Shown: positions 16,637 to 24,410 of the stretch, piece after piece
How the letters are laid out: the number at the start of each line of letters is the position of its first letter
Numbering within the stretch: the stretch's first letter is position 1
Source of the DNA: JADHMP01 sp964386915
GTDB lineage: Bacteria; Bacteroidota; Bacteroidia; Flavobacteriales; Flavobacteriaceae
DNA: 30,479 nt
Assembly: GCA_964386915.1 (NCBI GenBank)
Contig: CAYLUQ010000018.1
Coordinates: 1 to 30,479, forward strand
Reading direction: 5' to 3'
Notes under the pieces: generated by a model
What the model saw: the letters and a program-made list of their open reading frames with translations, nothing else
The model's database searches: none
Told to the model about the DNA's origin: nothing
Position numbers and translations under genes: made by a program

Positions 16637-17899
16637 ATGAAGACAAGCGCATTAAAAGGGTTTTATAAACGCACTCCCCAAGAAAGACTGGAGGCCGTTG
16701 CTGCCTTTAGCGATTTGACAGAAGAAGAAGTAGCCTTATTGCGCAATATGGGAGCCCTTCCCGAAACCGTGGCCAACCATATGATCGAAAACGTGTTTGG
16801 GGTAATGCCCCTGCCTATGGGTGTTGCGGTTAATTTTAAAATCAACAACAAAGACTATCTCATTCCTATGGCTGTAGAAGAAGCCTCTGTGGTGGCTGCT
16901 GCCAGCAATGCTGCTAAAATGGCTCGAGTCAAGGGAGGCTTTTTTGCCAGTAACACCGGTCCGGTGATGCGGGCCCAAATTCAATTGGTTGAAGTGGCTG
17001 ATCCGCATATAGCACGACTAAAATTATTTGAAGCCCGAGAAGAACTCATTAAGATAGCCAACGAAAAAGACCCAATGCTTGTTTCTTTAGGCGGTGGCAT
17101 GACCGACTTAGAAGTACATCTAGTTCCTGCTCCCACAGGCACTATGGTGGTCATACATCTCATTGTTGACACCCGAGACGCTATGGGTGCTAACGCTGTG
17201 AACACCATGGCTGAAGCTCTTGCGCCCCATGTTGAAGCCCTCACCGGAGGAAAAGTCTATTTGAGAATTCTTTCTAACCTCGCCGATAAAAGGTTGGTGC
17301 GGGTGCGAACAGAAATTGACAAAGAAGCCCTTGGGGGTGCAGAAATTGTAGACGGCATTCTTTGGGCTTATGCCTTTGCAGAAGCTGATCCCTATCGAGC
17401 AGCAACCCACAACAAAGGCATTATGAACGGCATCATACCGGTGGTGATTGCAACCGGAAATGACAATAGAGCCATTGAAGCTGGCGCGCATGCCTATGCT
17501 GTAAAAAATGGTCGTTATGGTTCCCTCACCCAATGGGAAAAAAATGAAGCTGGTAACCTTGTGGGTTCCATCGAAATTCCCATGGCCGTTGGACTAGTGG
17601 GAGGGGCCACCAAAATTCATCCCATTGCCAAAATTGCGGTTAAAATTTTAGGAGTAAAAACCGCCACAGAACTCGGTGAAGTGATGGCAGCTGTTGGACT
17701 GGCCCAAAACCTAACAGCTCTAAAGGCCTTGGCAACCGAAGGCATCCAAAGAGGACATATGTCACTCCACGCGCGTAATATTGCCCTCACCGCTGGGGCA
17801 ACCCCTGAAATGCTAGACCAGGTGGTGCAAGAAATGATTAAAGCCAAAAAAATTAGACCCGATTTTGCACAAGAATTAATTGCAAAGTTGAGTACCTAA
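16637..17899 (+). CDS. mvaA: Hydroxymethylglutaryl-CoA reductase, class II
   Basis: This 420-residue cytoplasmic protein has the class II (degradative-type) HMG-CoA reductase pattern. It contains the ENVFGVMPLPMGVAVNF start block, catalytic Glu82 in PMAVEEASVVAAAS, the DTRDAMGAN dinucleotide-binding segment (179-187), Lys261 in HNKGIMNGI, Asp277 in TGNDNRA and the catalytic-His motif GHMSLHARNIA (375-385). It interconverts HMG-CoA and mevalonate. Despite the name, in Flavobacteriia this class normally serves mevalonate biosynthesis for isoprenoids, because these bacteria lack the MEP route. It lies divergent from the sulfatase gene across a 249-base gap and is not in an operon here. No other mevalonate gene is in the window. 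Cofactor preference (NADH or NADPH) cannot be decided by eye. Confidence 0.96.
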   Translation: MKTSALKGFYKRTPQERLEAVAAFSDLTEEEVALLRNMGALPETVANHMIENVFGVMPLPMGVAVNFKINNKDYLIPMAVEEASVVAAASNAAKMARVKGGFFASNTGPVMRAQIQLVEVADPHIARLKLFEAREELIKIANEKDPMLVSLGGGMTDLEVHLVPAPTGTMVVIHLIVDTRDAMGANAVNTMAEALAPHVEALTGGKVYLRILSNLADKRLVRVRTEIDKEALGGAEIVDGILWAYAFAEADPYRAATHNKGIMNGIIPVVIATGNDNRAIEAGAHAYAVKNGRYGSLTQWEKNEAGNLVGSIEIPMAVGLVGGATKIHPIAKIAVKILGVKTATELGEVMAAVGLAQNLTALKALATEGIQRGHMSLHARNIALTAGATPEMLDQVVQEMIKAKKIRPDFAQELIAKLST

Positions 17900-17927
17900 A
17901 GATTTTTGGCAATCAAGAACAAACCTC

Positions 17928-18035
17928 TCATTCACCAATCATATACCCACGTATAGGTTGTAAACTTGGTGTTGGGGGCATATCATTTTGTTCAGGCCAT
18001 GTTTCTCCGACTCTACAGGTTAATCTCAAAGCATT
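17928..18035 (-). pseudogene. C-terminal fragment of an unrecognised protein
   Basis: The minus-strand frame ending at TGA (17928-17930) gives about 35 residues, including RVGETWPEQNDMPPTPSLQP and then IRGYMIGE. This has the composition of a real protein tail. The frame is closed upstream by a stop at 18036-18038 and has no start. I cannot name the family. It lies in the 331-base gap between HMG-CoA reductase and the CAP-domain gene, next to another fragment on the opposite strand, so the gap looks like the scar of a deletion or rearrangement. Confidence 0.3.
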
Positions 18036-18117
18036 TTAAGAAATAGAACAGGGCTTTCACTTGAATTCTGTTGGTGGTCAACAAATGAGGAAATCTATAG
18101 GCTGATCATCATTGTAG

Positions 18118-18225
18118 CAGGAATTTGCAGCAACGAGTGTTTTTAAAATAGGAAAAAAAGGAACGGCAGGGAAGAACTTTCATGGGACTGGCAAGCATCC
18201 TCCTTTTGAGAAAAAACGAGTCTAA
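18118..18225 (+). pseudogene. C-terminal fragment of an unrecognised protein
   Basis: The plus-strand frame running from just after a TAG (18115-18117) to TAA (18223-18225) gives about 35 residues, including SVFKIGKKGTAGKNFHGTGK and then HPPFEKKRV. The Gly-rich, basic run looks coding rather than random. There is no start codon, and a frame change or deletion must lie just upstream. The family is not recognised. It ends 5 bases before the stop of the CAP-domain gene on the other strand. Confidence 0.3.
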
Positions 18226-18230
18226 AAAGA

Positions 18231-18776
18231 CTAAGGATTTCGAAAAACCTGAGTAAAATAGAGAATACTGTCTCGCGTAAATGTGACCCCTATGCCAATT
18301 TGTTCAAAATTGCCTATTAGGTTGGCATAATGACCCGGAGAATTAATCCAACCGTCCATCATACATTCGGCAATGGCTTCGGCACTTCGGGTGTCACCAC
18401 AGGAGTCCACATTTTCAAACCAAGGCACATATCCAATATTTTCGGCTATAGTTGTCCAGCTATAGTTCAGTGCATCGGCACGATCGGAGGGAGAAGCCCC
18501 TTGATGGTCTTCGTGGGCAAAAAAATCGTGTTCTACCATATTGTCACTATGCAACTGCCCTAAAACATCCATTTCTTCATTACGCTTATAGGCTGCAAGG
18601 CCTTTTTCAGCCCGCAAGGCGTTGGTTTTTATAAAAACGTTTTGTGTTATGGCACTACTAAGAGCCGCTCCTTCTGTTTCTGAAGTAGGTTCTTTTGTGC
18701 AGGCCAACATAAAAAAAAGCATTAGAAAGGGCATATAGTTTGGTGTTGAATGCATTTTATAAGTCCTTTTAACCAT
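18231..18776 (-). CDS. CAP/SCP-domain lipoprotein
   Basis: This 181-residue protein has a lipoprotein signal ending in LAC, with the lipidated cysteine at 26. The preceding stretch is more natural from Met8 (start at 18755) than from Met1. The rest is one CAP (SCP/PR1-like) domain: NALRAEKGLAAYKRNEEMDVLGQLHSDNM, DFFAHEDHQG, AENIGY and INSPGHYANL. The family's pocket residues are visible as His76, Glu112, Glu133 and His149. Bacterial CAP proteins are exported; proposed roles include binding of lipids or small ligands, and most are uncharacterised. It is a single gene, divergent from the BASS transporter gene over 48 bases. The length is normal for a bacterial CAP protein. Confidence 0.9.
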   Translation of the reverse strand: MVKRTYKMHSTPNYMPFLMLFFMLACTKEPTSETEGAALSSAITQNVFIKTNALRAEKGLAAYKRNEEMDVLGQLHSDNMVEHDFFAHEDHQGASPSDRADALNYSWTTIAENIGYVPWFENVDSCGDTRSAEAIAECMMDGWINSPGHYANLIGNFEQIGIGVTFTRDSILYFTQVFRNP

Positions 18777-18824
18777 GAGTTAAAAATACACAATTAAAAA
18801 TAGTTTAATTTTAGACCACAGATA

Positions 18825-19745
18825 ATGTCACTTTTGAACACCACCGCCTTTACCTCTTCATTTCCTTTTTTGGTTGCAACAGCCGCTGGTTTGTCTTTAG
18901 TTTACCCACCACTTTTTACTTGGTTTAGTGGGTCGTGGATCACCTTAGGTCTGGGGGGCATCATGTTGAGCATGGGACTCACCCTGCGCTGGGAAGACTT
19001 TAAAGAAGTGGGCAAAGCCCCCAAGTGGGTGCTTTCGGGACTGCTTATGCAGTTCACCATCATGCCTTTATTGGGGTGGAGCTTAGGCTATTTATTTCAA
19101 CTCCCCCCCTATTTTGCAGTGGGGATAATATTAGTGTCTTGCTGTCCCGGTGGCACTGCTTCCAATGTGATTGCCTATTTGGCTAATTCGCATGTGGCAC
19201 TATCGGTGAGCATGACCGCCCTTTCTACGCTAAGCGCTATTATTGCCACACCCCTACTCACCAGTTTTCTTTCGGGAAGCTATGTAGCCGTTGAGCCTTG
19301 GGGCTTGTTGCTCAGCACCGTAAAAGTAGTTTTATTGCCCATTAGCCTTGGTGTAATTTTAAATCGTTTTCTCCCCAAAATGACTGCAAAAATCATTCCC
19401 TTGGCCCCTCCAGCCGCCGTCATTTTAATCACGCTAATTGTGGCCAGTATTATTGGCCAAGGCAAGGCCATTATTCTTTCTTCTGGCTTTCAATTGGTGC
19501 TAGCCCTAATGGTGTTGCATTTTTTAGGTTTTTTATTGGGCTTTCTTTTTTGCTATTTACTGTTCAAAAACGCTAAAGTGGCTAAAACCATTGCCATTGA
19601 AGTGGGTATGCAAAATTCGGGCTTGGGTGTGGTTTTGGCCCGTGAAAATTTTAGCCAAGCTGCCGTTGCCATTCCAGCAGCTATTTCGAGTCTCATCCAT
19701 TCGCTCTATGGCAGTTTGTTTGTAGCCCTCTTTAAAGAAAAATAA
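18825..19745 (+). CDS. BASS-family (bile acid:sodium symporter-like) transporter
   Basis: This 306-residue inner-membrane protein has eight to ten hydrophobic helices. The BASS signature GGTASNVIAYLA (109-120) sits in the first crossover region. MGLTLRWEDF near residue 50 and MQNSGLGVVLA in the second inverted repeat are also typical. Family members use the sodium gradient to take up organic anions such as pantoate, keto acids, thiosulfate-like or bile acid compounds. In a free-living marine bacterium a bile acid substrate is unlikely. It is convergent with the potassium-channel gene, with only 3 bases between the stops. Nothing nearby reveals the substrate. Confidence 0.93.
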   Translation: MSLLNTTAFTSSFPFLVATAAGLSLVYPPLFTWFSGSWITLGLGGIMLSMGLTLRWEDFKEVGKAPKWVLSGLLMQFTIMPLLGWSLGYLFQLPPYFAVGIILVSCCPGGTASNVIAYLANSHVALSVSMTALSTLSAIIATPLLTSFLSGSYVAVEPWGLLLSTVKVVLLPISLGVILNRFLPKMTAKIIPLAPPAAVILITLIVASIIGQGKAIILSSGFQLVLALMVLHFLGFLLGFLFCYLLFKNAKVAKTIAIEVGMQNSGLGVVLARENFSQAAVAIPAAISSLIHSLYGSLFVALFKEK

Positions 19746-19748
19746 AGC

Positions 19749-20492
19749 TTACAGTTCTTTCTTTTTAGAATGAATGATTTCTTCTACAAAGGCCGCGCTG
19801 ATAATTCCAGTAGGTATGGCCACAACGCCTATGCCAACCAAAGAAATGACAGAAGCAAAAATCTTTCCCCCTACGGTAATTGGAATGATGTCTCCATAGC
19901 CAACCGTAGCTAAAGAAACAGTTGCCCACCATATGGAGGCTGTGATGCTAGAAAAAACATCCGGTTGTGCTTCATTTTCTAAAAAATAGATAGCAGAGGC
20001 TGAAAAGAGAATGGTTAAAACAGAAAGGAACAGTGTAAATTTGAGTTCATTTCGCACTGAACTTAACGCCTTAATAAACAGTTTTAAGGATTTACTTTCT
20101 CTCCCTAATTTAAAAATACGGGTGAGTCTGAAAAGCCTCAAGATTCTGAAAAAACGACCGTCTATGGCAATAAATTGCTTTAAATAAAACGGAAGTATGG
20201 AGATTAAATCAATTAGACCAAAGAAGCTAAACACATAACTGCCAACGCCACGCCAACCATCAGCCCTGTAATAAACAACAATGCGATAGAGATATTCAAA
20301 AGAAAAAATGACGATAGAAAAGAGTTCAAATAGGTTGAAAAAGGACTCAAATTGTGCTTTTAGAGCCACATGAGATTCCAATACCATGGCTATGATATTG
20401 AGAATAATCAAGGTGTAGATAAAGAAATCAAATCGCAGCGAAAACTTGGCTTTGTGTTTCATAATATCATATTTACTATAAATATAGCACAT
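19749..20492 (-). CDS. Voltage-gated potassium-type ion channel
   Basis: This 247-residue protein has six membrane segments. S4 carries basic residues at every third position (Arg113, 116, 119, 122, 125, then Lys128 and Arg131). The pore loop has the filter TVGYGD at 196-201, which indicates potassium selectivity. No large cytoplasmic regulatory domain follows; the C-terminus ends soon after S6. The first ten residues (MCYIYSKYDI) look unlike a normal start, and Met11 (start at 20462) is more likely. It resembles bacterial Kv-like channels of the KvAP/Kch type and probably sets membrane potential. It is the only gene on its transcript; the upstream gap to the next minus-strand stop is on its 5' side. 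Confidence 0.93.
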   Translation of the reverse strand: MCYIYSKYDIMKHKAKFSLRFDFFIYTLIILNIIAMVLESHVALKAQFESFFNLFELFSIVIFSFEYLYRIVVYYRADGWRGVGSYVFSFFGLIDLISILPFYLKQFIAIDGRFFRILRLFRLTRIFKLGRESKSLKLFIKALSSVRNELKFTLFLSVLTILFSASAIYFLENEAQPDVFSSITASIWWATVSLATVGYGDIIPITVGGKIFASVISLVGIGVVAIPTGIISAAFVEEIIHSKKKEL

Positions 20493-20539
20493 ATTTATTT
20501 TTTCCCTTTTAATGAGATCGCAACAAGCTAAATACGGAC

Positions 20540-21895
20540 TTATGGACTTACTACTTCAATTTGGGGATGAGCTGCTTTAAAGGTTGCTATTGCCGTTGGA
20601 CTAAGCTGGGTTTGGTGAAGCGTAACAAAGCTTAGAGCAGGAAAATCATCCAGCAGGGAAAAAACAATATCGGATACAGCAGTCTCATAGAGATTAAGCT
20701 GTTCCAAATGAATTAAGGACTGAAGTGTAGCCAAGCCTTTTTCCGTAATTTCATTTTTGGAAAGGTTTAAACGGGTAAGATTCTCAAATTGAGCTAGGAC
20801 CTCAAGATCACGATCTGCAATAGCCGATTGGGACAAATTAAGCCAGGTAATGTGTTTGCTAACAGAAGCTAGAGCGGCTAGCTGTTGAGGGTTTATTGTT
20901 CCTCCCAAAAAACGCACATCTATCAAATTATTTTGCGCTGCCAAATAGCGCCAATTGAAATTGTTTTGTTCCAGCAACTGTTGTTGTTGAAGACTTAAAG
21001 GAGGCTGTGTGGCTTTTTCATACCAAGCCTTTTTTTTCATATCCAGTCCATAGGTTCTGCTTAAAATTGCTTTTATTTTTTCTCCCTTTTCTAAAGACCC
21101 AAGGCTTGCTGTGGGTGGGGCACCTTCCAAAATCCACCATTCCAAAAGAGCAATTTCATCATAAGTTAAGGGCGTACCGGCCGGAGGCATAAATTTTGTG
21201 TGATCTTGTGGTAAAACAACACGTTTAAATAGGCTACTTTCATAAGGTTTTGAAGGAACTACAATTTTGTTGTTTTGAGCTTTTTTCAGAAAGGACCCCG
21301 CCTGCATATTGAGTCCTCCAGAAGAGATATCTTGATTGTGGCAAGCCACACATTTTTGATCCAAAATGGGTTGTATTACATCTACTAACACCCCAATGGA
21401 GTCTTGTGAACGCTCTTTAAAAGGTTCTATTTTATTTTCCGCAGCTTTTGTTGTTCTAGGGACAGTGATTTTCGGTAGTAGATAATCTTCACCATGCGTT
21501 AGCTCACCCCCAAGATGTCCGGCCAAAAAAAGCAGTAGACCACTTGCAGCATAAGCAAAGTACTTTGCTTTTTTCCAATGCGAGAATGCATCCCATTGCA
21601 ACAGCCAAGCCAGGAAGGTCAAAACCACTAAAAGCCACCCCCAAAGGGCATGTGTATCAAGGGCTGACGGAAAATAATAGCCCGATTGCGAACGCAACCA
21701 TCCCAAAGCTGCTGTGATCAAAGTTGACACAAACGTAACTCCCCAACTAATTTTAAGGAAAAAAGAGACACTTTTGGAGGTCTTTTTTCGAAAAAGAAAA
21801 CTCACCAAAAGATTGAACAGAACAAAGCCAATAGGCAAATGAACCCACAATGGATGCATTCTACCCAAAAAGTCAAAGCCTGATGAAAAGAACAT
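20540..21895 (-). CDS. DUF2231 membrane protein with c-type heme and leucine-rich repeats
   Basis: This 451-residue protein combines three parts. Residues 1-135 form a four-helix DUF2231 membrane domain (HPLWVHLPIGF at 14-24). Residues about 165-255 are a planctomycete-type cytochrome c domain: heme site CVACH at 182-186, then LNMQAGSF, and a likely axial methionine at 236 in KFMPPAG. The C-terminal 150 residues are about four leucine-rich repeats (WLNLSQSAI, RLNLSKNEI, QLNLYETAV). The heme domain and repeats should face the periplasm. The family role is not known; electron transfer from soluble partners to the quinone pool or another carrier is a reasonable inference. It is the last of four genes spaced 5-6 bases apart, so it is very probably made together with the PSD1, DUF1501 and propeller proteins. 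Confidence 0.85.
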   Translation of the reverse strand: MFFSSGFDFLGRMHPLWVHLPIGFVLFNLLVSFLFRKKTSKSVSFFLKISWGVTFVSTLITAALGWLRSQSGYYFPSALDTHALWGWLLVVLTFLAWLLQWDAFSHWKKAKYFAYAASGLLLFLAGHLGGELTHGEDYLLPKITVPRTTKAAENKIEPFKERSQDSIGVLVDVIQPILDQKCVACHNQDISSGGLNMQAGSFLKKAQNNKIVVPSKPYESSLFKRVVLPQDHTKFMPPAGTPLTYDEIALLEWWILEGAPPTASLGSLEKGEKIKAILSRTYGLDMKKKAWYEKATQPPLSLQQQQLLEQNNFNWRYLAAQNNLIDVRFLGGTINPQQLAALASVSKHITWLNLSQSAIADRDLEVLAQFENLTRLNLSKNEITEKGLATLQSLIHLEQLNLYETAVSDIVFSLLDDFPALSFVTLHQTQLSPTAIATFKAAHPQIEVVSP

Positions 21896-21900
21896 CCCTT

Positions 21901-22947
21901 CTATACACGAGTCAATTTGAGTGGATAGGTTTTATTAGAGTTCCATTGGGGTACATAAAGATTTAAATCGTTGTCTACACAAACATCGTGGGGATTGAAA
22001 AAAGTTTTTTGATCGTAATTTGGCGGCACTAATTTACCTGCTTCATAAGTTGGTACACTTCCACCAGGAAGTGAAACTACCTTATTATTTTGATCGAGAA
22101 CGGCCAACATACCATCAAAGACATTCCAATCTTTGGTCACAATCACTGCAAAGTACAAATGTTCACCTTTTATGACAGGTCTGCATATCCAACATCCGGG
22201 GAGTGAAATGGTTTCCAGATGCTTTCCGTCTAATGTAAAACGTTTAAATTCATTGGCCGAACGTGAGGTAATTAACAATTCATCTTTATTGGGATTGCGG
22301 GAATCGAGCAAAATTCCGTGGCAACATTCAAATTGATCAGCTCCTTTGCCATGGCCTCCAAAATGTCTAATATAATTTCCTTTGGCATCAAATTGAATAA
22401 TATAATCGAGGCCATATCCATCGGCTACATAAATATCTCCGTTTGGAGCTAGAGTTGTTTCTGTGGGCTTAAACAAATCTGGAGCGCTATAGGCTGGCAT
22501 TTCTTTTGGAGCAGTTAGCGTCATCAAAATACGCCCATCTAAGGTGGTTTTACAAACTTTATGGCTATCAGGATCTGTAATAAAAAGAAATTCTTCTTCA
22601 CCTTCTTCGGATAGCGTGAGCCCGTGAGCCCCAGGAAATTCAGTTCCCCAAGCATCTAAAATTTTTCCCGAGCGATCATAAACCAAAATGTTGTTTTTGG
22701 GATGTGTGGTGGTCATAAAAAGGCGTTGCTTTTTGTCAAAAGCCATTTCATGGCAATCGTTTACAGGATACTGACTTGGATCTTGCACACCCCATTTAGA
22801 GTCAACCGTATATTGAAAGTCCGCGTGACCCACTACAGGGTTTTTAACGTTTGATGTGATCATGTTTGCATTCATAAGATTAGGGATTAAGGCCGAACCC
22901 GAAAGGAGTCCAGCATTTTTGATAAAGGTTCTTCTAGAGTTTTTCAT
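21901..22947 (-). CDS. Tat-exported NHL-type beta-propeller protein
   Basis: This 348-residue protein starts with a twin-arginine signal (SRRTFIK, Arg5-Arg6, then a hydrophobic stretch), so it is exported folded. The mature part shows repeated blades of the six-bladed NHL/peptidyl-glycine lyase type: LVYDRSGKILDAWG, ITDPDSHKVCKTTLDG, NGDIYVADGYGLDYIIQFDA and NPHDVCVDNDLNLYVPQW. Spaced histidines and tyrosines may bind metal. Such propellers serve as binding scaffolds or as lyases and hydrolases; no definite catalytic set can be named. It lies 6 bases after the DUF1501 gene and 5 bases before the DUF2231 cytochrome gene, and two consecutive Tat substrates in one operon is notable. The product may act as a structural or ligand-sensing partner of the redox proteins. 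Confidence 0.82.
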   Translation of the reverse strand: MKNSRRTFIKNAGLLSGSALIPNLMNANMITSNVKNPVVGHADFQYTVDSKWGVQDPSQYPVNDCHEMAFDKKQRLFMTTTHPKNNILVYDRSGKILDAWGTEFPGAHGLTLSEEGEEEFLFITDPDSHKVCKTTLDGRILMTLTAPKEMPAYSAPDLFKPTETTLAPNGDIYVADGYGLDYIIQFDAKGNYIRHFGGHGKGADQFECCHGILLDSRNPNKDELLITSRSANEFKRFTLDGKHLETISLPGCWICRPVIKGEHLYFAVIVTKDWNVFDGMLAVLDQNNKVVSLPGGSVPTYEAGKLVPPNYDQKTFFNPHDVCVDNDLNLYVPQWNSNKTYPLKLTRV

Positions 22948-22953
22948 AAGTAT

Positions 22954-24405
22954 TTAGGTTAAAATTTCATTCACAATACTACCATGCACATCGGTAAGCC
23001 TAAATCGACGTCCTTGATATTTGAACGTGAGCCGCTCGTGATCTAAGCCTAACAGGTGTAACAAAGTGGCCTGAAAATCGTGCACATGCACGGGTCTTTC
23101 TGTAATATTATAGCCAAATTCATCTGTAGCACCTAAGGTGATTCCCTTTTTAATACCAGCTCCTGCCATAAAGATAGTAAAACATCTCGGATGATGATCT
23201 CGTGCATAATTGGTTTCGGTGAGCATCCCTTGGGAATAGTTGGTGCGGCCAAATTCGCCTCCCCAAATCACAAGGGTATCCTCCAAAAGACCCCGTTGTT
23301 TTAAATCTTGGATTAAACCGGCGGTGGCTTGATCGGTTTCTTTACATTGTTTTTTAATTTCTTGAGGCAAATTGCCATGATGATCCCATCCTTGATGATA
23401 AAGTTGAATGAACTTAACATCTTTTTCAGCCAATTTTCGGGCCAATAAACAATTGGCGGCAAAAGTTCCCGGTGTTCGGCTGTCTTCCCCATAGAGATCA
23501 AAAATATAATCGGGTTCTTTCGAAATATCCATCACTTCGGGCACCGATGTTTGCATTCTAAAGGCCATTTCATATTGCGCCATACGAGCTAAAATTTCGG
23601 GGTCACCCACATCATCGTGATTGATTTGATGGAGCTTTTTTAGGTCATTTAATTGCTCTTTTCTCAAATCTTGTGTTACACCGGGTGGATTGTCCAAATA
23701 GAGCACGGGATCTTTTCCCGCTCTAAATTGAACCCCTTGGTGCTGGGAAGGTAAAAACCCATTGCCCCAAGAACGAGAATAGAGGGGTTGGCCATATTTA
23801 TCTTTGGTGATTAAAACAACAAACTCTGGTAGATTTTTATTGTCCGAACCGAGCCCATAGCTCAACCAGGCCCCAATGGACGGTCGGCCCGGAAGTTGAG
23901 AACCTGTTTGAATAAAAGTAACCGCTGGATCGTGGTTGATGGCTTCGGTGTGCATGGATTTAATGAAACACAGTTCGTCTACAAGTTTAGCTGTATGCGG
24001 CATTAAATCGCTCATCCAAGCACCACTTTGCCCGTGTTGTTTAAATTGAAATTGTGACCCTGCTAAGGGAAAAGAAGTTTGTCCGGCTGTCATGCCTGTT
24101 AGGCGTTGACTTCCTAAAATACTTTTGGGCAATTCTTGGCCATTTCGTTTGTTGAGTTCGGGTTTATAATCAAATAAATCTAACTGTGAAGGGGCTCCAC
24201 TTTGAAAAAGGTAGATTACTCGTTTGGCCTTGGGCACAAAATGCGGCAAGCGCAATTTGCTTTCTTGAAGGAAAGTAGCTTGTCCAAAGGCATTTTGTGG
24301 ACTGATGAGAGTGCCTAAAGACAAGGCACCTAAACCCAAGGTGGTTTTGGTTAAAAAATCCCTTCGGGTGTAGTTTTCATTGTCTTTATGGTGGTTACAA
24401 TTCAT
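22954..24405 (-). CDS. Tat-exported DUF1501 protein
   Basis: This 483-residue protein starts with a twin-arginine signal (RRDFLTK, Arg14-Arg15, then a hydrophobic stretch). The mature protein is a DUF1501 domain, a relative of the alkaline phosphatase/sulfatase fold. Conserved-looking sites are NHDPAVTF (His158-Asp159), GWDHHG (Asp341, His342, His343), WGGEFGR (Glu384) and ARDHHPR (Asp403, His404, His405). They could bind one or two metal ions, but the sulfatase Cys/Ser nucleophile motif is absent. In Planctomycetes the DUF1501 gene regularly follows a PSD1 cytochrome gene, exactly as here (5-base gap). The reaction is unknown. Export in folded form suggests that a metal or other cofactor is inserted in the cytoplasm. 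Confidence 0.9.
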   Translation of the reverse strand: MNCNHHKDNENYTRRDFLTKTTLGLGALSLGTLISPQNAFGQATFLQESKLRLPHFVPKAKRVIYLFQSGAPSQLDLFDYKPELNKRNGQELPKSILGSQRLTGMTAGQTSFPLAGSQFQFKQHGQSGAWMSDLMPHTAKLVDELCFIKSMHTEAINHDPAVTFIQTGSQLPGRPSIGAWLSYGLGSDNKNLPEFVVLITKDKYGQPLYSRSWGNGFLPSQHQGVQFRAGKDPVLYLDNPPGVTQDLRKEQLNDLKKLHQINHDDVGDPEILARMAQYEMAFRMQTSVPEVMDISKEPDYIFDLYGEDSRTPGTFAANCLLARKLAEKDVKFIQLYHQGWDHHGNLPQEIKKQCKETDQATAGLIQDLKQRGLLEDTLVIWGGEFGRTNYSQGMLTETNYARDHHPRCFTIFMAGAGIKKGITLGATDEFGYNITERPVHVHDFQATLLHLLGLDHERLTFKYQGRRFRLTDVHGSIVNEILT

Positions 24406-24410
24406 AGTCC

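Noticed and set aside
16637..17899. Open minus-strand frames of up to 137 codons inside the HMG-CoA reductase gene.
   Set aside because: They are antisense to a well-conserved enzyme, lack family features, and arise from the regular codon pattern of the real gene.
18218..18232. Small repeat AGTC-TAAAAA-GACT as a terminator between the gene fragment and the CAP gene.
   Set aside because: A four-pair stem without a T-run is too weak to call.
882..20531. The 11-base word GCAACAAGCTA appears near 882 and near 20521, each just downstream of a minus-strand operon.
   Set aside because: Repeats of 11 bases are expected many times by chance in 30 kb, and no longer match surrounds them, so this is not evidence for an attachment site.
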